A DNA stretch of 64,000 nucleotides, from positions 3,149-67,148 of the forward strand of contig NZ_FTNN01000002.1 in NCBI RefSeq assembly GCF_900156405.1, read 5' to 3'. Of the stretch, positions 1 to 8,284 are shown piece by piece (within the stretch, counting starts at the first letter, position 1; every line of letters begins with the position of its first letter). The position numbers were made by a program, and so were the translations under genes. The notes beneath the pieces are model-generated. The model saw only the letters and a list, made by a program, of their open reading frames with translations, made no database searches and was not told the origin of the DNA. Source of the stretch: Shewanella morhuae (GTDB lineage: Bacteria > Pseudomonadota > Gammaproteobacteria > Enterobacterales > Shewanellaceae).

Positions 1-4
1 CCCA

Positions 5-80
5 GGTCGCTTAGCTCAGCTGGGAGAGCACCTCCCTTACAAGGAGGGGGTCACTGGTTCGAGCCCAGTAGCGACCACCA
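5..80 (+). tRNA. tRNA-Val (anticodon UAC)
   Basis: A complete 76-base cloverleaf is visible. The acceptor stem pairs 5-11 with 70-76, the D arm is GCTC...GAGC, the anticodon stem CCTCC/GGAGG (31-35 and 43-47) encloses a 7-base loop with TAC at 38-40, the T arm contains GGTTCGAGC, and the encoded CCA is at 78-80 after discriminator A77. Anticodon UAC reads valine codons. It may be the last gene of a tRNA cluster to the left of the window. Confidence 0.97.
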
Positions 81-362
81 TATTCACCTCGTTATAAATT
101 TACTAACTAAACTATATTGACTACAAATAACTTAATGAATTGGATTGTATATTTCCTTTGAGGCATTCCAGAGCATGTTATCGCTGTACTAATCAACCTG
201 CCCCTTTCTGTAGCACAACCGCTGAGTTAAAACCTCCACGCAGGTAATGAGTAAGGTCATTTAAGAGCTATTATCTAGCGATTACCTTAGGTATGTATGC
301 TTAAGGTGTCAGGTGTCATACGATATAATCGATATTAGAATATATAAATCGTTACGCTAAAT

Positions 363-580
363 AACCTGAACTCGGGATAACGAGTGTCGAAAAATCTACA
401 TTTAACAAACTAGATCAATGCTATAAATAATTAGTTTGAAACGAGAAATCTATTTTCTGACTGAATGCGCAGATTTTTGCGCATATCAAGGCGCTCTGTA
501 GTACGCCATAGCGAGCTATGGTTAGACAGAGCAACGCAAAGAGGCCTATTCAGCGGCTCTGCTTATCTCGAGCTCAGGTT
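363..580. repeat. MITE-like element with terminal inverted repeats
   Basis: The two ends are inverted copies of each other: TAACCTGAACTCGGGATAA at 362-380 and the complement of TTATCTCGAGCTCAGGTTA at 563-581, matching at 17 of 19 positions. If the element is cut at AACCTGA...TCAGGTT it is 218 bases long and flanked on each side by AAAT (359-362 and 581-584), which could be a 4-base target duplication. Inside are two TGCGCA words (466-471, 478-483) and a nested stem, GCTCTGT/ACAGAGC (493-499, 526-532) around CCATAG/CTATGG (506-511, 516-521). It has no coding capacity. It looks like a non-autonomous transposable element; no second copy was seen in this window. Confidence 0.6.
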
Positions 581-775
581 AAATAGTCTGTAAGCTCACG
601 ATAATAACAGTTAGCAACTAATTATCAGCCTTTTCACTCTCCTCCCATAAAGCTACGCTCCTCAGGTTCAGCTGGCATCTTAGTACAATTTATTCGCATA
701 TTTTGATCTCTAAATAACAGCTTTTGCTGAATGAGTCGGCATCTTAAAATACGCTAAAGCAATGATGAATATTTG

Positions 776-799
776 TTTTGGGTGGTTTCCCACCCAAAA
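776..799. promoter_or_regulatory. Inverted repeat, candidate DctD enhancer site
   Basis: A perfect 10-base inverted repeat, TTTTGGGTGG / CCACCCAAAA, with a 4-base spacer. It is centred about 140 bases upstream of the predicted start of transcription from the sigma-54 promoter at 903-919, the usual place for an activator of the NtrC/DctD class. A second, weaker dyad (GTGAG-N6-CTCAC, 811-826) follows. That DctD binds here is inference from position and symmetry. Confidence 0.5.
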
Positions 800-841
800 T
801 ACGCCTCACTGTGAGCGAGATCTCACCCAGTAAACAAAAAG

Positions 842-857
842 TGTGACAAACATCAAA
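842..857. promoter_or_regulatory. Possible CRP site upstream of dctP
   Basis: TGTGA-N6-TCAAA matches 9 of the 10 conserved CRP positions (TGTGA-N6-TCACA). It lies between the putative enhancer palindrome and the sigma-54 promoter of dctP. Catabolite control of dicarboxylate uptake would make sense, but a single near match of this length is weak evidence. Confidence 0.3.
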
Positions 858-902
858 TGAACTACACTTTAGCAACCAAACACTTACAGATTTTAGTGTA
901 AG

Positions 903-919
903 TTGGCGCGGTACTTGCT
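903..919 (+). promoter_or_regulatory. Sigma-54 promoter of dctPQM
   Basis: TTGGCGCG-N4-TTGCT fits the -24/-12 consensus TTGGCACG-N4-TTGCW with one difference, and GG and GC have the correct spacing. Transcription would start near 930, giving a leader of about 100 bases before dctP at 1028. The linked gene dctD (6105-7484) encodes a sigma-54 activator, which supports the call. Confidence 0.8.
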
Positions 920-1027
920 TTTAGTAAGACAGACCTCAGGGAAATCAAGGCTGTATTCCGACTCAAACTTGGTAACAAACTAACCAAGACTGAGGATAAA
1001 TCCTAACAATAGAAAAAGGAACTCAAG

Positions 1028-2047
1028 ATGACATTGAATCAACACACTGAATTCACTCGCCCACTTAAAACCCTCGTTAAGATGCTCGCCGTTGCTTCTG
1101 TATTCGCCAGTAGCTTTAACGTACTTGCTGCACCAGTTGAAATTAAGTTTTCGCATGTTGTTGCAGAAAATACTCCTAAAGGCCAAATGGCACTTAAATT
1201 TAAAGAACTCGTTGAACAACGCTTGCCGGGAGAATACACAGTAAACGTATTCCCTAACTCACAGTTATTTGGGGATAACAATGAGTTAGCAGCACTTCTA
1301 CTAAATGATGTGCAATTTGTCGCACCGTCACTCTCAAAATTCGAACGTTACACCAAACGTTTGCAAGTATTTGATTTACCTTTTTTATTCAATGATATGG
1401 ACGCTGTAAACCGTTTTCAACAAGGTGAAGCGGGTCAAACACTTCTAAACTCGATGACACGTAAAGGTGTCGTGGGTCTAGGTTATTTGCACAATGGTAT
1501 GAAGCAGTTCTCTGCCAATACACCACTTAAAAACCCTTCTGATGCGAAAGGCTTAAAATTTCGCGTAATGGCATCAGATGTTCTAGCGGCTCAGTTTGAT
1601 GCTGTTGGCGCCATTCCAGTGAAAAAGCCTTTCTCAGAAGTATTTACCCTGCTTCAAACCCGCGCTATCGATGGTCAAGAAAATACTTGGTCAAATACGT
1701 ACTCACAGAAATTTTATGAAGTACAAAGCCAGATTACTGAAAGTAATCACGGTGTACTCGATTATATGGTCGTGACCTCAGATACTTTCTGGAAAGGTTT
1801 ACCTGCTGACAAACGTAAGATCATCAAAGAATCTTTAGATGAATCTATCGCGTTAGGTAACAAGATTGCCGCTGAGAAAGATGATCAAGATAAGCAGTTA
1901 ATTCTTGATTCTAAACGTTCACAATTAGTGACACTATCTCCAGCTGATCGCCAAAAGTGGATTGATGTAATGAAGCCTGTTTGGGCTAAGTTTGAAGACC
2001 AAATCGGTAAAGATGTGATTGATGCCGCTGTAGCTGCAAATAAATAA
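1028..2047 (+). CDS. dctP: C4-dicarboxylate TRAP transporter, periplasmic binding protein DctP
   Basis: The 339-residue protein binds C4-dicarboxylates (succinate, fumarate, malate) in the periplasm and delivers them to the DctQM membrane unit. A cationic N-terminus and hydrophobic segment (about residues 17-34) end in a signal peptidase site near VLAA. The mature part starts with IKFSHVVAENTPKG and contains the family segments GLKFRVM, carrying the carboxylate-binding Arg, and DGQENTWSNTY. AAGGA lies upstream of the ATG. It is first in dctPQM, behind a sigma-54 promoter, and is separated from dctQ by a hairpin. Substrate class is inferred from family resemblance and from dctBD next door; the exact preference among C4 acids cannot be read. 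Confidence 0.93.
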   Translation: MTLNQHTEFTRPLKTLVKMLAVASVFASSFNVLAAPVEIKFSHVVAENTPKGQMALKFKELVEQRLPGEYTVNVFPNSQLFGDNNELAALLLNDVQFVAPSLSKFERYTKRLQVFDLPFLFNDMDAVNRFQQGEAGQTLLNSMTRKGVVGLGYLHNGMKQFSANTPLKNPSDAKGLKFRVMASDVLAAQFDAVGAIPVKKPFSEVFTLLQTRAIDGQENTWSNTYSQKFYEVQSQITESNHGVLDYMVVTSDTFWKGLPADKRKIIKESLDESIALGNKIAAEKDDQDKQLILDSKRSQLVTLSPADRQKWIDVMKPVWAKFEDQIGKDVIDAAVAANK

Positions 2048-2057
2048 TAATAACAAG

Positions 2058-2085
2058 CCGCTTAAACTCATTTGGGTTTAAGCGG
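2058..2085 (+). promoter_or_regulatory. Intercistronic hairpin between dctP and dctQ
   Basis: CCGCTTAAAC (2058-2067) and GTTTAAGCGG (2076-2085) form a perfect 10-base stem just after the dctP stop codon. The U content after it is modest (TTATTTC), so it is more likely an attenuating or 3'-protecting element than a full terminator. Such a structure would keep the binding protein transcript more abundant than the membrane components. Confidence 0.6.
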
Positions 2086-2104
2086 TTATTTCAGTGAGGA
2101 AGTT

Positions 2105-2761
2105 ATGGCTGTGATATCGCGAATATTTGGTTATTTTGAAGAGGGTGTACTGAATCTACTGATCACCTTGATGACATTGTTAGTATTTTCAGAAGTAATC
2201 GCACGATTTTTCTTTAATACGGGGTTTCTGTGGATCCAAGAGCTCACGTTAACCCTTTGCGGTTGGTTTGTGCTGTTTGGTATGTCCTACGGCGTAAAAG
2301 TCGGTGCACACATTGGAGTGGATGCCTTTGTTAAAAACTTAGCACCTCGAGCAAAAAAAATAACCGCTTTAATTACCGCCTCGGTCTGTATTATTTATTG
2401 TGGGCTGTTTTTAAAAGGCAGTTGGGATTATTTAAGCCAGATGTACCAAATTGGCGTGCCGATGGAAGATATTAATTTCCCGCAGTTTTTACTAAAAAGT
2501 CTCGATCCGGATTTTGCTTGGAACACTTTACGAATTGACGTAGAAGATGGCGCTGTGCCTATTTGGTTATCTCAAAGCATTCTGATTATTGGATTTATAA
2601 TGTTGACGTGGCGTTTCGTCGAACTGTTTATTGGTATTTTACGTAACCAAATATCTGGCCTCCAATTTGCCGATGAAGCGAAAGAAAGTATGCATTTAAT
2701 TGATGAAAGCGTTAAACAAGCCAATACCACTGTTATCTCTGACGAAAAGGAGATTAAATAA
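2105..2761 (+). CDS. dctQ: C4-dicarboxylate TRAP transporter, small membrane subunit DctQ
   Basis: The 218-residue protein is the small four-helix subunit of the TRAP transporter and pairs with DctM. Hydrophobic segments lie near residues 14-32, 45-62, 85-105 and 155-175 of the chosen protein, and WIQELTLTLCGW with GMSYGVKVGAHIGVD is typical of the DctQ family. A longer reading from a TTG at 2072 would start inside the intercistronic hairpin; the ATG at 2105 has GAGGA six bases upstream and is preferred. The stop codon overlaps the dctM start by one base (TAATG), implying coupled translation. It is longer than typical DctQ because of a polar loop before the last helix and a charged tail. Confidence 0.9.
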   Translation: MAVISRIFGYFEEGVLNLLITLMTLLVFSEVIARFFFNTGFLWIQELTLTLCGWFVLFGMSYGVKVGAHIGVDAFVKNLAPRAKKITALITASVCIIYCGLFLKGSWDYLSQMYQIGVPMEDINFPQFLLKSLDPDFAWNTLRIDVEDGAVPIWLSQSILIIGFIMLTWRFVELFIGILRNQISGLQFADEAKESMHLIDESVKQANTTVISDEKEIK

Positions 2762-4158
2762 TGGCTATTGCAACCCTATTCACCGCCCTATTTGTGTGTA
2801 TGTTCCTCGGGATGCCCATCGCTATCGCGTTAGGTTTTTCTAGTATGCTCACGATATTATTTTTCTCTAATGACTCTTTAGCCTCAGTGGCACTTAAATT
2901 ATATGAGTCTTCATCAGAGCATTACACTTTACTCGCGATCCCCTTTTTCATTTTATCATCCGCTTTTTTATCAACTGGTGGCGTAGCAAGACGAATTATT
3001 GATTTTGCAATGGACAGTATCGGACATGTCCGCGGTGGCTTAGCTATGGCATCCGTTATGGCGTGTATGCTGTTTGCCGCCGTATCGGGCTCATCTCCAG
3101 CCACTGTTGCCGCTATCGGTTCTATCGTGATTGTGGGCATGGTTAAAGCCGGTTACCCAGAAAAGTTTGCCGCTGGGGTTATCACGACCTCGGGCACACT
3201 CGGAATCTTAATTCCACCATCAATTGTCATGTTGGTATATGCGGCAGCGACAGAAGTGTCGGCAGCAAGAATGTTTATGGCAGGTTTAATCCCAGGCTTA
3301 ATGATGGGATTTATACTGATGGTTGTTATCTACATAGTCGCACGTTTCAAAAACTTGCCTTCACGCCCTTTCCCTGGTTTTAAACAATTAGGTATTTCAA
3401 GTATTAAAGCCTTGGGTGGATTAGCACTCATCTTTATTGTATTAGGCTCTATCTATGGCGGCGTTGCGAGCCCTACAGAAGCATCGGCAGTAGCCTGTAT
3501 GTATGCGTACTTTATTGCGGTGTTTGGTTATCGCGATATCGGCCCATTAAAAGATGTAGCTTGGCGTAATGACGGTGAAAATATCCTTAGCGCTAGCATG
3601 CGTAATTTAGGTTATATGGCCTTAGGTCTTATCAAAACGCCTATTAACAAAGATATACGTAACGTTGTTCGCGATGGCGCTAAGGTCAGTATCATGCTGC
3701 TGTTTATCATCGCTAACGCGATGCTGTTCGCGCATGTGTTAACGACAGAGCGCATCCCACATATCATTGCTGAGCATATTGTTAACATGGGCTTACCCGC
3801 TTGGGGATTCCTAATTATCGTTAACTTGCTGCTGCTTGCTGCCGGTAACTTTATGGAACCCTCTGCAATTGTGTTGATTATGGCGCCGATCCTCTTCCCT
3901 ATCGCGACTCAGTTAGGCATAGATCCTATTCACTTAGGTATCATCATGGTGGTCAACATGGAGATAGGTATGCTCACGCCGCCAGTGGGACTCAACCTCT
4001 TTGTGACGGCGGGCATAACCGGACACAGTATTGGTTGGGTAATTAAATCGGTTCTGCCGTGGTTAGTATTGATGCTGGCTTTCTTGATTCTTATCACCTA
4101 TGTGCCGCAAATTTCGCTTTTCTTACCTGAATGGCTCGATTCAATGCGTGGTTATTAG
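2761..4158 (+). CDS. dctM: C4-dicarboxylate TRAP transporter, large permease subunit DctM
   Basis: The 465-residue integral membrane protein is the Na+-coupled translocating subunit. It has about 12 hydrophobic segments and family motifs including FLGMPIAIALGFSS near the N-terminus, the stretch AAVSGSSPATVAAIG, GTLGILIPPSI and GMLTPPVGLNLF. It is longer than the usual ~430 residues because of a hydrophilic insertion (about residues 257-300) between helices. The ATG overlaps the dctQ stop (TAATG). A strong terminator follows at 4209-4238, ending the dctPQM transcript before dctB. Confidence 0.95.
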   Translation: MAIATLFTALFVCMFLGMPIAIALGFSSMLTILFFSNDSLASVALKLYESSSEHYTLLAIPFFILSSAFLSTGGVARRIIDFAMDSIGHVRGGLAMASVMACMLFAAVSGSSPATVAAIGSIVIVGMVKAGYPEKFAAGVITTSGTLGILIPPSIVMLVYAAATEVSAARMFMAGLIPGLMMGFILMVVIYIVARFKNLPSRPFPGFKQLGISSIKALGGLALIFIVLGSIYGGVASPTEASAVACMYAYFIAVFGYRDIGPLKDVAWRNDGENILSASMRNLGYMALGLIKTPINKDIRNVVRDGAKVSIMLLFIIANAMLFAHVLTTERIPHIIAEHIVNMGLPAWGFLIIVNLLLLAAGNFMEPSAIVLIMAPILFPIATQLGIDPIHLGIIMVVNMEIGMLTPPVGLNLFVTAGITGHSIGWVIKSVLPWLVLMLAFLILITYVPQISLFLPEWLDSMRGY

Positions 4159-4208
4159 CCTACCGTTCAAGGGTTATGACATTAACCCTTGATTACAGAT
4201 AATTTTTA

Positions 4209-4238
4209 AGCGAGCCTAAACGGGCTCGCTTTCTTTTT
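4209..4238 (+). terminator. Rho-independent terminator after dctM
   Basis: AGCGAGCC (4209-4216) pairs with GGCTCGCT (4223-4230) around a 6-base loop and is followed by a T-rich run (TTCTTTTT). This separates dctPQM from dctBD. Confidence 0.9.
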
Positions 4239-4303
4239 AAAGCAAACCGTATCCGATATTATACCAATCGTATTAATGCCCATGTTTTACCAGGATAGCC
4301 ACC

Positions 4304-6100
4304 ATGTTACCTATGACCTCTAAGGCTAAAAAACGCCTCTTTTTGACTGTAGTCCTGCTCGTTGGCTTATTTTTAACGCTAAAACTGACCTATTGGGTAC
4401 ATTTACATCAAGGTAAAATTGATATTCAAGCTCAATCAGAAAAACAACTGAAGGAGTTAATTAGCTTTCTTGACGGTGCATTGTCCCGCTACGAAAGTAT
4501 TCCCCATGTACTGTCGACTAATCCTATGTTGGCTAGTGTTCTAAACGACCCAAAAAACTCTAGCAAGGTGCAAGATCTCAATCTATATCTAGAAGAAATT
4601 CAACATGTCACCGAAGCATCGGATATTTATCTTATCGATGAGCAAGGGGTCGCGATTGCCGCCAGTAACTGGCAACAGAGTTTCTCGTTCATCGGTAAGG
4701 ACTATTCCTTTAGACCTTATTACACCGATGCAATTTCAGGTAATTTAGGCCGTTATTATGCCGTGGGTACCAGCTCTGATAAGCGCGGGTTTTACTTTTC
4801 TTATCCGATTTATCAGCAAGGTGGTAAAGGCATACTGGGCGCGATAATCGTTAAAGTGGATATTAGTGGTATCGAGCAACAAAGCACGAGTATTGCCATC
4901 GCGGGTCAATACCAATTTATGATTAGTGATCCCGAAGATATTGTGTTTATCTCCAGCATCGATGAATGGCGTTTAAAATCACTGACGCCACTCACCAAAA
5001 TCAAACAACATACTATAGATACGTCAAAACGTTACGCTGAACGTCCTATTGGCGAGCTATTAATAAAGCCAGCCTATGAGAGTGATCGTCAAGCCATGAT
5101 CTACCAACTGCAAACGGGCAAAGATCGTGAGCAATACATGGACAATCACCAACAAATGTCCAAAGCGGGTTGGCGAGTACATATATTTGCACCGATTAAG
5201 CCTTTAATGACATCTTTGCCAGCACTGATGCTACTTTCAGCCAGTATTTATCTGCTATTGGCATTAAGTATTTTATTTAGCGCCGAGCGTCGTCGTAACT
5301 TACACCGTATGAAATTGGCGCAGAGCCTATTAGAACAAAGAGTTGAAGAGCGTACTCAAGACTTACTGCAGGCTAACCATCAACTCAAAGACACTCAAGA
5401 CGAGCTAATCCAAGCAGCAAAACTCACTGTAATAGGTAGCTTAGCTGCCAGTATTAACCATGAACTAAACCAACCTCTGGCGGCTATTCGCAGTTACGCC
5501 CAAAATACCCAAACCTTTCTAACCCGCAACATGCAAGATAAAGCTTTGGATAATATCAAAATTATTATTGAGCTAACCGACAGGCTGGCTGATATTGTGG
5601 GACAATTTAAAAGTTTTACCCGTAAAAGCCAAGGCACAGATAGCGCCACCGATATTAGCCGTTGTCTTAAACAAGCGCTGACCATAGTTCAGCCCGCAAT
5701 AGATAAGCAAGGTGTTGAATTAGACGTGCAGTTACCCAGCAGTCAGTATCAGGTTTGGGGCGATAAGGTCAGACTACAACAAGTATTTGTCAATATTATG
5801 AGCAACGCCATTGTCGCGATGCAACAATCAGTTAAGCGCCATTTGATCATTCGAGTGACCTGCGAGGACAAGTTCTGTATCAGCATTCAAGACACAGGTC
5901 CTGGCGTGCGTGAAAGCCAAATCGAAAAAATATTTGAGCCCTACTTTACCACCAGTGAACGTCACGGCCTTGGCTTGGGTTTATCGATTTCACAGCGTAT
6001 TATCGAATCCATGCAAGGCCAGATTAACGTGGCTAATGCCGAGGATGGCGGTGCCATTTTCCAGATTATTTTACCTATTTATTTGCTCGAGGAACGTTAG
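4304..6100 (+). CDS. dctB: C4-dicarboxylate sensor histidine kinase DctB
   Basis: The 598-residue membrane kinase senses dicarboxylates and phosphorylates DctD. A first membrane helix (about residues 11-31) and a second (about 302-322) enclose a periplasmic double-PDC (Cache) sensor region. A coiled linker (LEQRVEERTQDLLQANHQ) leads to the HisKA domain with phospho-acceptor H386 in SINHELNQPLAAIR, then the HATPase domain with N and G boxes (QVFVNIMSNAIVAM, DTGPGV, GLGLGLSIS). The dctD ATG follows the stop by four bases, so the two are one operon. The ATG at 4304 has only a weak ribosome site; ATG 4313 is an alternative. Confidence 0.92.
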   Translation: MLPMTSKAKKRLFLTVVLLVGLFLTLKLTYWVHLHQGKIDIQAQSEKQLKELISFLDGALSRYESIPHVLSTNPMLASVLNDPKNSSKVQDLNLYLEEIQHVTEASDIYLIDEQGVAIAASNWQQSFSFIGKDYSFRPYYTDAISGNLGRYYAVGTSSDKRGFYFSYPIYQQGGKGILGAIIVKVDISGIEQQSTSIAIAGQYQFMISDPEDIVFISSIDEWRLKSLTPLTKIKQHTIDTSKRYAERPIGELLIKPAYESDRQAMIYQLQTGKDREQYMDNHQQMSKAGWRVHIFAPIKPLMTSLPALMLLSASIYLLLALSILFSAERRRNLHRMKLAQSLLEQRVEERTQDLLQANHQLKDTQDELIQAAKLTVIGSLAASINHELNQPLAAIRSYAQNTQTFLTRNMQDKALDNIKIIIELTDRLADIVGQFKSFTRKSQGTDSATDISRCLKQALTIVQPAIDKQGVELDVQLPSSQYQVWGDKVRLQQVFVNIMSNAIVAMQQSVKRHLIIRVTCEDKFCISIQDTGPGVRESQIEKIFEPYFTTSERHGLGLGLSISQRIIESMQGQINVANAEDGGAIFQIILPIYLLEER

Positions 6101-6104
6101 TCTC

Positions 6105-7484
6105 ATGAGTGTGCTCAATTCGATCCAAGATTATTCTGTTCTCATCGTTGACGATGAGCCACACATCGGCACTGTTCTTGTTCAATTATTTGAACTCGAA
6201 GGCATCAAAGCAATTGCGACCACTGAACCTAAAGGTATCGCTAAGCTTTTGCATAAAGATTGGGCTGGCATGGTGATATCAGATGTCAACATGCCACACT
6301 TAGATGGCATCAGTTTAATGCAGCAAATCCGTCTACAAGACCCCGACTTGCCCGTTGTACTGCTCACAGGCTTTGGTGATATCGCTATGGCGGTTAATGC
6401 GTTAAAGCAAGGTGCCTATGATTTTCTTGAAAAACCCTTTAATAACGAACATATCCTCGACGTGGTAAAGCGCGCACTAGATAAACGTAGCTTGACCTTA
6501 GAAAACCGTAAACTCAAAAAGGATCTCCAAAGCCAGAGCGTGCCAGGGCCACGCATTTTAGGCAACAGTGTCGGCATTAACCGCATGCGCCATATTATTA
6601 CTCAAGTGATAGACACCCCAGCCGACGTGTTAATTGAAGGCGAAACCGGTACAGGTAAAGAGCTCGTTGCCCGCTATTTACACGATCATAGTAGCCGTAA
6701 CCAAGCTAACTTTGTTGCTATCAACTGTGGCGCTATCCCTGAAAACCTGATTGAAAGTGAACTTTTTGGCGCTGAAGCAGGCGCATTTACCGGTGTAGAC
6801 AAGATGCGCATTGGTAAGTTTGAATATGCCAATGGCGGCACATTATTTTTAGATGAGATCGAAAGTACGCCACTGTCACTGCAAGTCAAACTACTACGAG
6901 TACTTGAGGATCGTAAGGTTGAGCGCTTAGGTTCAAATAAAAGCATCAATCTGGATATTCGCGTGATAGCGGCCACAAAAGTGGATTTAAAAAGCCTATG
7001 TGATACAGGGGAATTTCGTCAGGATTTATTGTATCGCTTAAATCTCGTGACAGTACCTATTCCGCCACTAAGAGATCGCCGTGAAGATATTCCATTGCTA
7101 TTTCTGCATTTTGCCCGTGTTGCGTCAGCGCGCTATCACAAGGCGCTCATCGCCCTAAATGCCGAACAAAACGCCATACTCACCTCCCACGACTGGCCGG
7201 GTAATGTACGTGAGTTACGTAACCTAGCAGAACGCTTTGTACTATTAGGCGGAGAAGCGGCTTTTGCCGGCTCCTTGGGTAATACACCCAGTTTGCACTC
7301 CAGCATGTCCTTACTTCAAAGAGTCGAGTTTTTTGAGCGCGTATTGATTGAAGAAGCTCTCAGCCATAATAAAGGCAGCATTAAACTGACGATGGAACAA
7401 CTTGAGCTACCGCGTAAAACGCTCTATGACAAAATGCGAAAATACGATTTAGACCGCAAGCAATACATTAATTCAGATGATTAA
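6105..7484 (+). CDS. dctD: Sigma-54-dependent response regulator DctD
   Basis: The 459-residue NtrC-class activator has a receiver domain (about 13-130, phospho-acceptor D60 in VISDVNMPH), a AAA+ domain (about 150-390, Walker A GETGTGKE) and a Fis-type helix-turn-helix at the C-terminus (LPRKTLYDKMRKYDL). The reading frame is open back to 5910, but the ATG at 6105 sits after GAGGA and starts where the receiver domain requires. The sigma-54 contact loop reads GAFTGV (residues 226-231) instead of the usual GAFTGA. Its probable target is the sigma-54 promoter before dctP. It is cotranscribed with dctB. Confidence 0.93.
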   Translation: MSVLNSIQDYSVLIVDDEPHIGTVLVQLFELEGIKAIATTEPKGIAKLLHKDWAGMVISDVNMPHLDGISLMQQIRLQDPDLPVVLLTGFGDIAMAVNALKQGAYDFLEKPFNNEHILDVVKRALDKRSLTLENRKLKKDLQSQSVPGPRILGNSVGINRMRHIITQVIDTPADVLIEGETGTGKELVARYLHDHSSRNQANFVAINCGAIPENLIESELFGAEAGAFTGVDKMRIGKFEYANGGTLFLDEIESTPLSLQVKLLRVLEDRKVERLGSNKSINLDIRVIAATKVDLKSLCDTGEFRQDLLYRLNLVTVPIPPLRDRREDIPLLFLHFARVASARYHKALIALNAEQNAILTSHDWPGNVRELRNLAERFVLLGGEAAFAGSLGNTPSLHSSMSLLQRVEFFERVLIEEALSHNKGSIKLTMEQLELPRKTLYDKMRKYDLDRKQYINSDD

Positions 7485-7657
7485 GCCAAGGCGTGTTTTG
7501 TATTATGTTTAATATCCATGATTACGTTACAGTACAAGGGTGTTAATCGATTGTTTATCGAGGAAAATAGTTTTTAGAAATGCGTCTAAACTCAGCGCTG
7601 CGACGACTAAAAACATGACACAAAGCGGCAAGGAACACTTTATACAGGGAGGCGAAA

Positions 7658-8173
7658 TTGAGAAAATTATTATTAGTCATCAGTGTCTTTTTACTGAGCG
7701 GTTGCTTAGGCATGCCCAAATATGTTGAACCCGTAAATAATTTTGAGCTGAATCGATATCTGGGTAAATGGTACGAGATAGCACGATTAGATCATTCATT
7801 TGAAAGAGGATTAAGCCAAGTTAGCGCCGAATATAGCCTAAAAGATGATGGCGGCGTGATGGTGATTAACCGTGGTTTTTCAACCGAAAAAAATGCATGG
7901 AAAGAAGCCGAAGGTAAAGCCTATTTTGTTAATGGCGATAACGAAGGCTATTTAAAAGTCTCCTTCTTTGGGCCATTTTATGGCTCCTATGTGGTCTTTG
8001 AATTAGATCATGAAAACTACCAATATGCTTTTATATCGGGGCCAGACACAGATTATTTGTGGTTACTAGCAAAAACACCGACTGTGCCAGCAGAAGTGCT
8101 TAACAAGTTTGTTGAAATGTCAAAAGCGCGTGGGTTTAATACTGATGACTTAATTTACGTACAACAAAAATAA
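7658..8173 (+). CDS. blc: Outer membrane lipoprotein, bacterial lipocalin Blc
   Basis: The 171-residue lipocalin is predicted to be lipidated at Cys16 (lipobox LSGC) and anchored in the outer membrane, where this family binds hydrophobic ligands such as lysophospholipids. The lipocalin signature is at RYLGKWYEIARLDHSFERGL, followed by beta-strand segments and the second motif SGPDTDYLWLLAKTP. The start is a TTG at 7658, chosen because GGGAGG lies six bases upstream and the signal peptide begins there. It is a single-gene unit ending at a bidirectional terminator. Confidence 0.9.
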   Translation: MRKLLLVISVFLLSGCLGMPKYVEPVNNFELNRYLGKWYEIARLDHSFERGLSQVSAEYSLKDDGGVMVINRGFSTEKNAWKEAEGKAYFVNGDNEGYLKVSFFGPFYGSYVVFELDHENYQYAFISGPDTDYLWLLAKTPTVPAEVLNKFVEMSKARGFNTDDLIYVQQK

Positions 8174-8221
8174 TGCTGACTCATAACGAAAATTAAGCTG
8201 AAAGCTGAAAGCAGAAACAAA

Positions 8222-8250
8222 AACGCCGCAATTTATTGCGGCGTTTTTAG
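8222..8250. terminator. Bidirectional terminator between blc and ybiT
   Basis: AACGCCGCAA (8222-8231) and TTGCGGCGTT (8236-8245) form a 10-base stem with a TTTA loop. T runs follow on the plus strand and, read in the other direction, on the minus strand. It serves the two converging genes. Confidence 0.92.
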
Positions 8251-8284
8251 TTTAGCTCCGTGTATTATCACAGGCTAACAAGTT

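Noticed and set aside
5910..6104. N-terminal extension of DctD
   Set aside because: It overlaps the end of dctB in another frame; the receiver domain and ribosome site place the start at 6105.
7540..7728. 62-residue open frame before and across the blc start
   Set aside because: No ribosome site, no recognisable content, and it overlaps the blc signal peptide in another frame.
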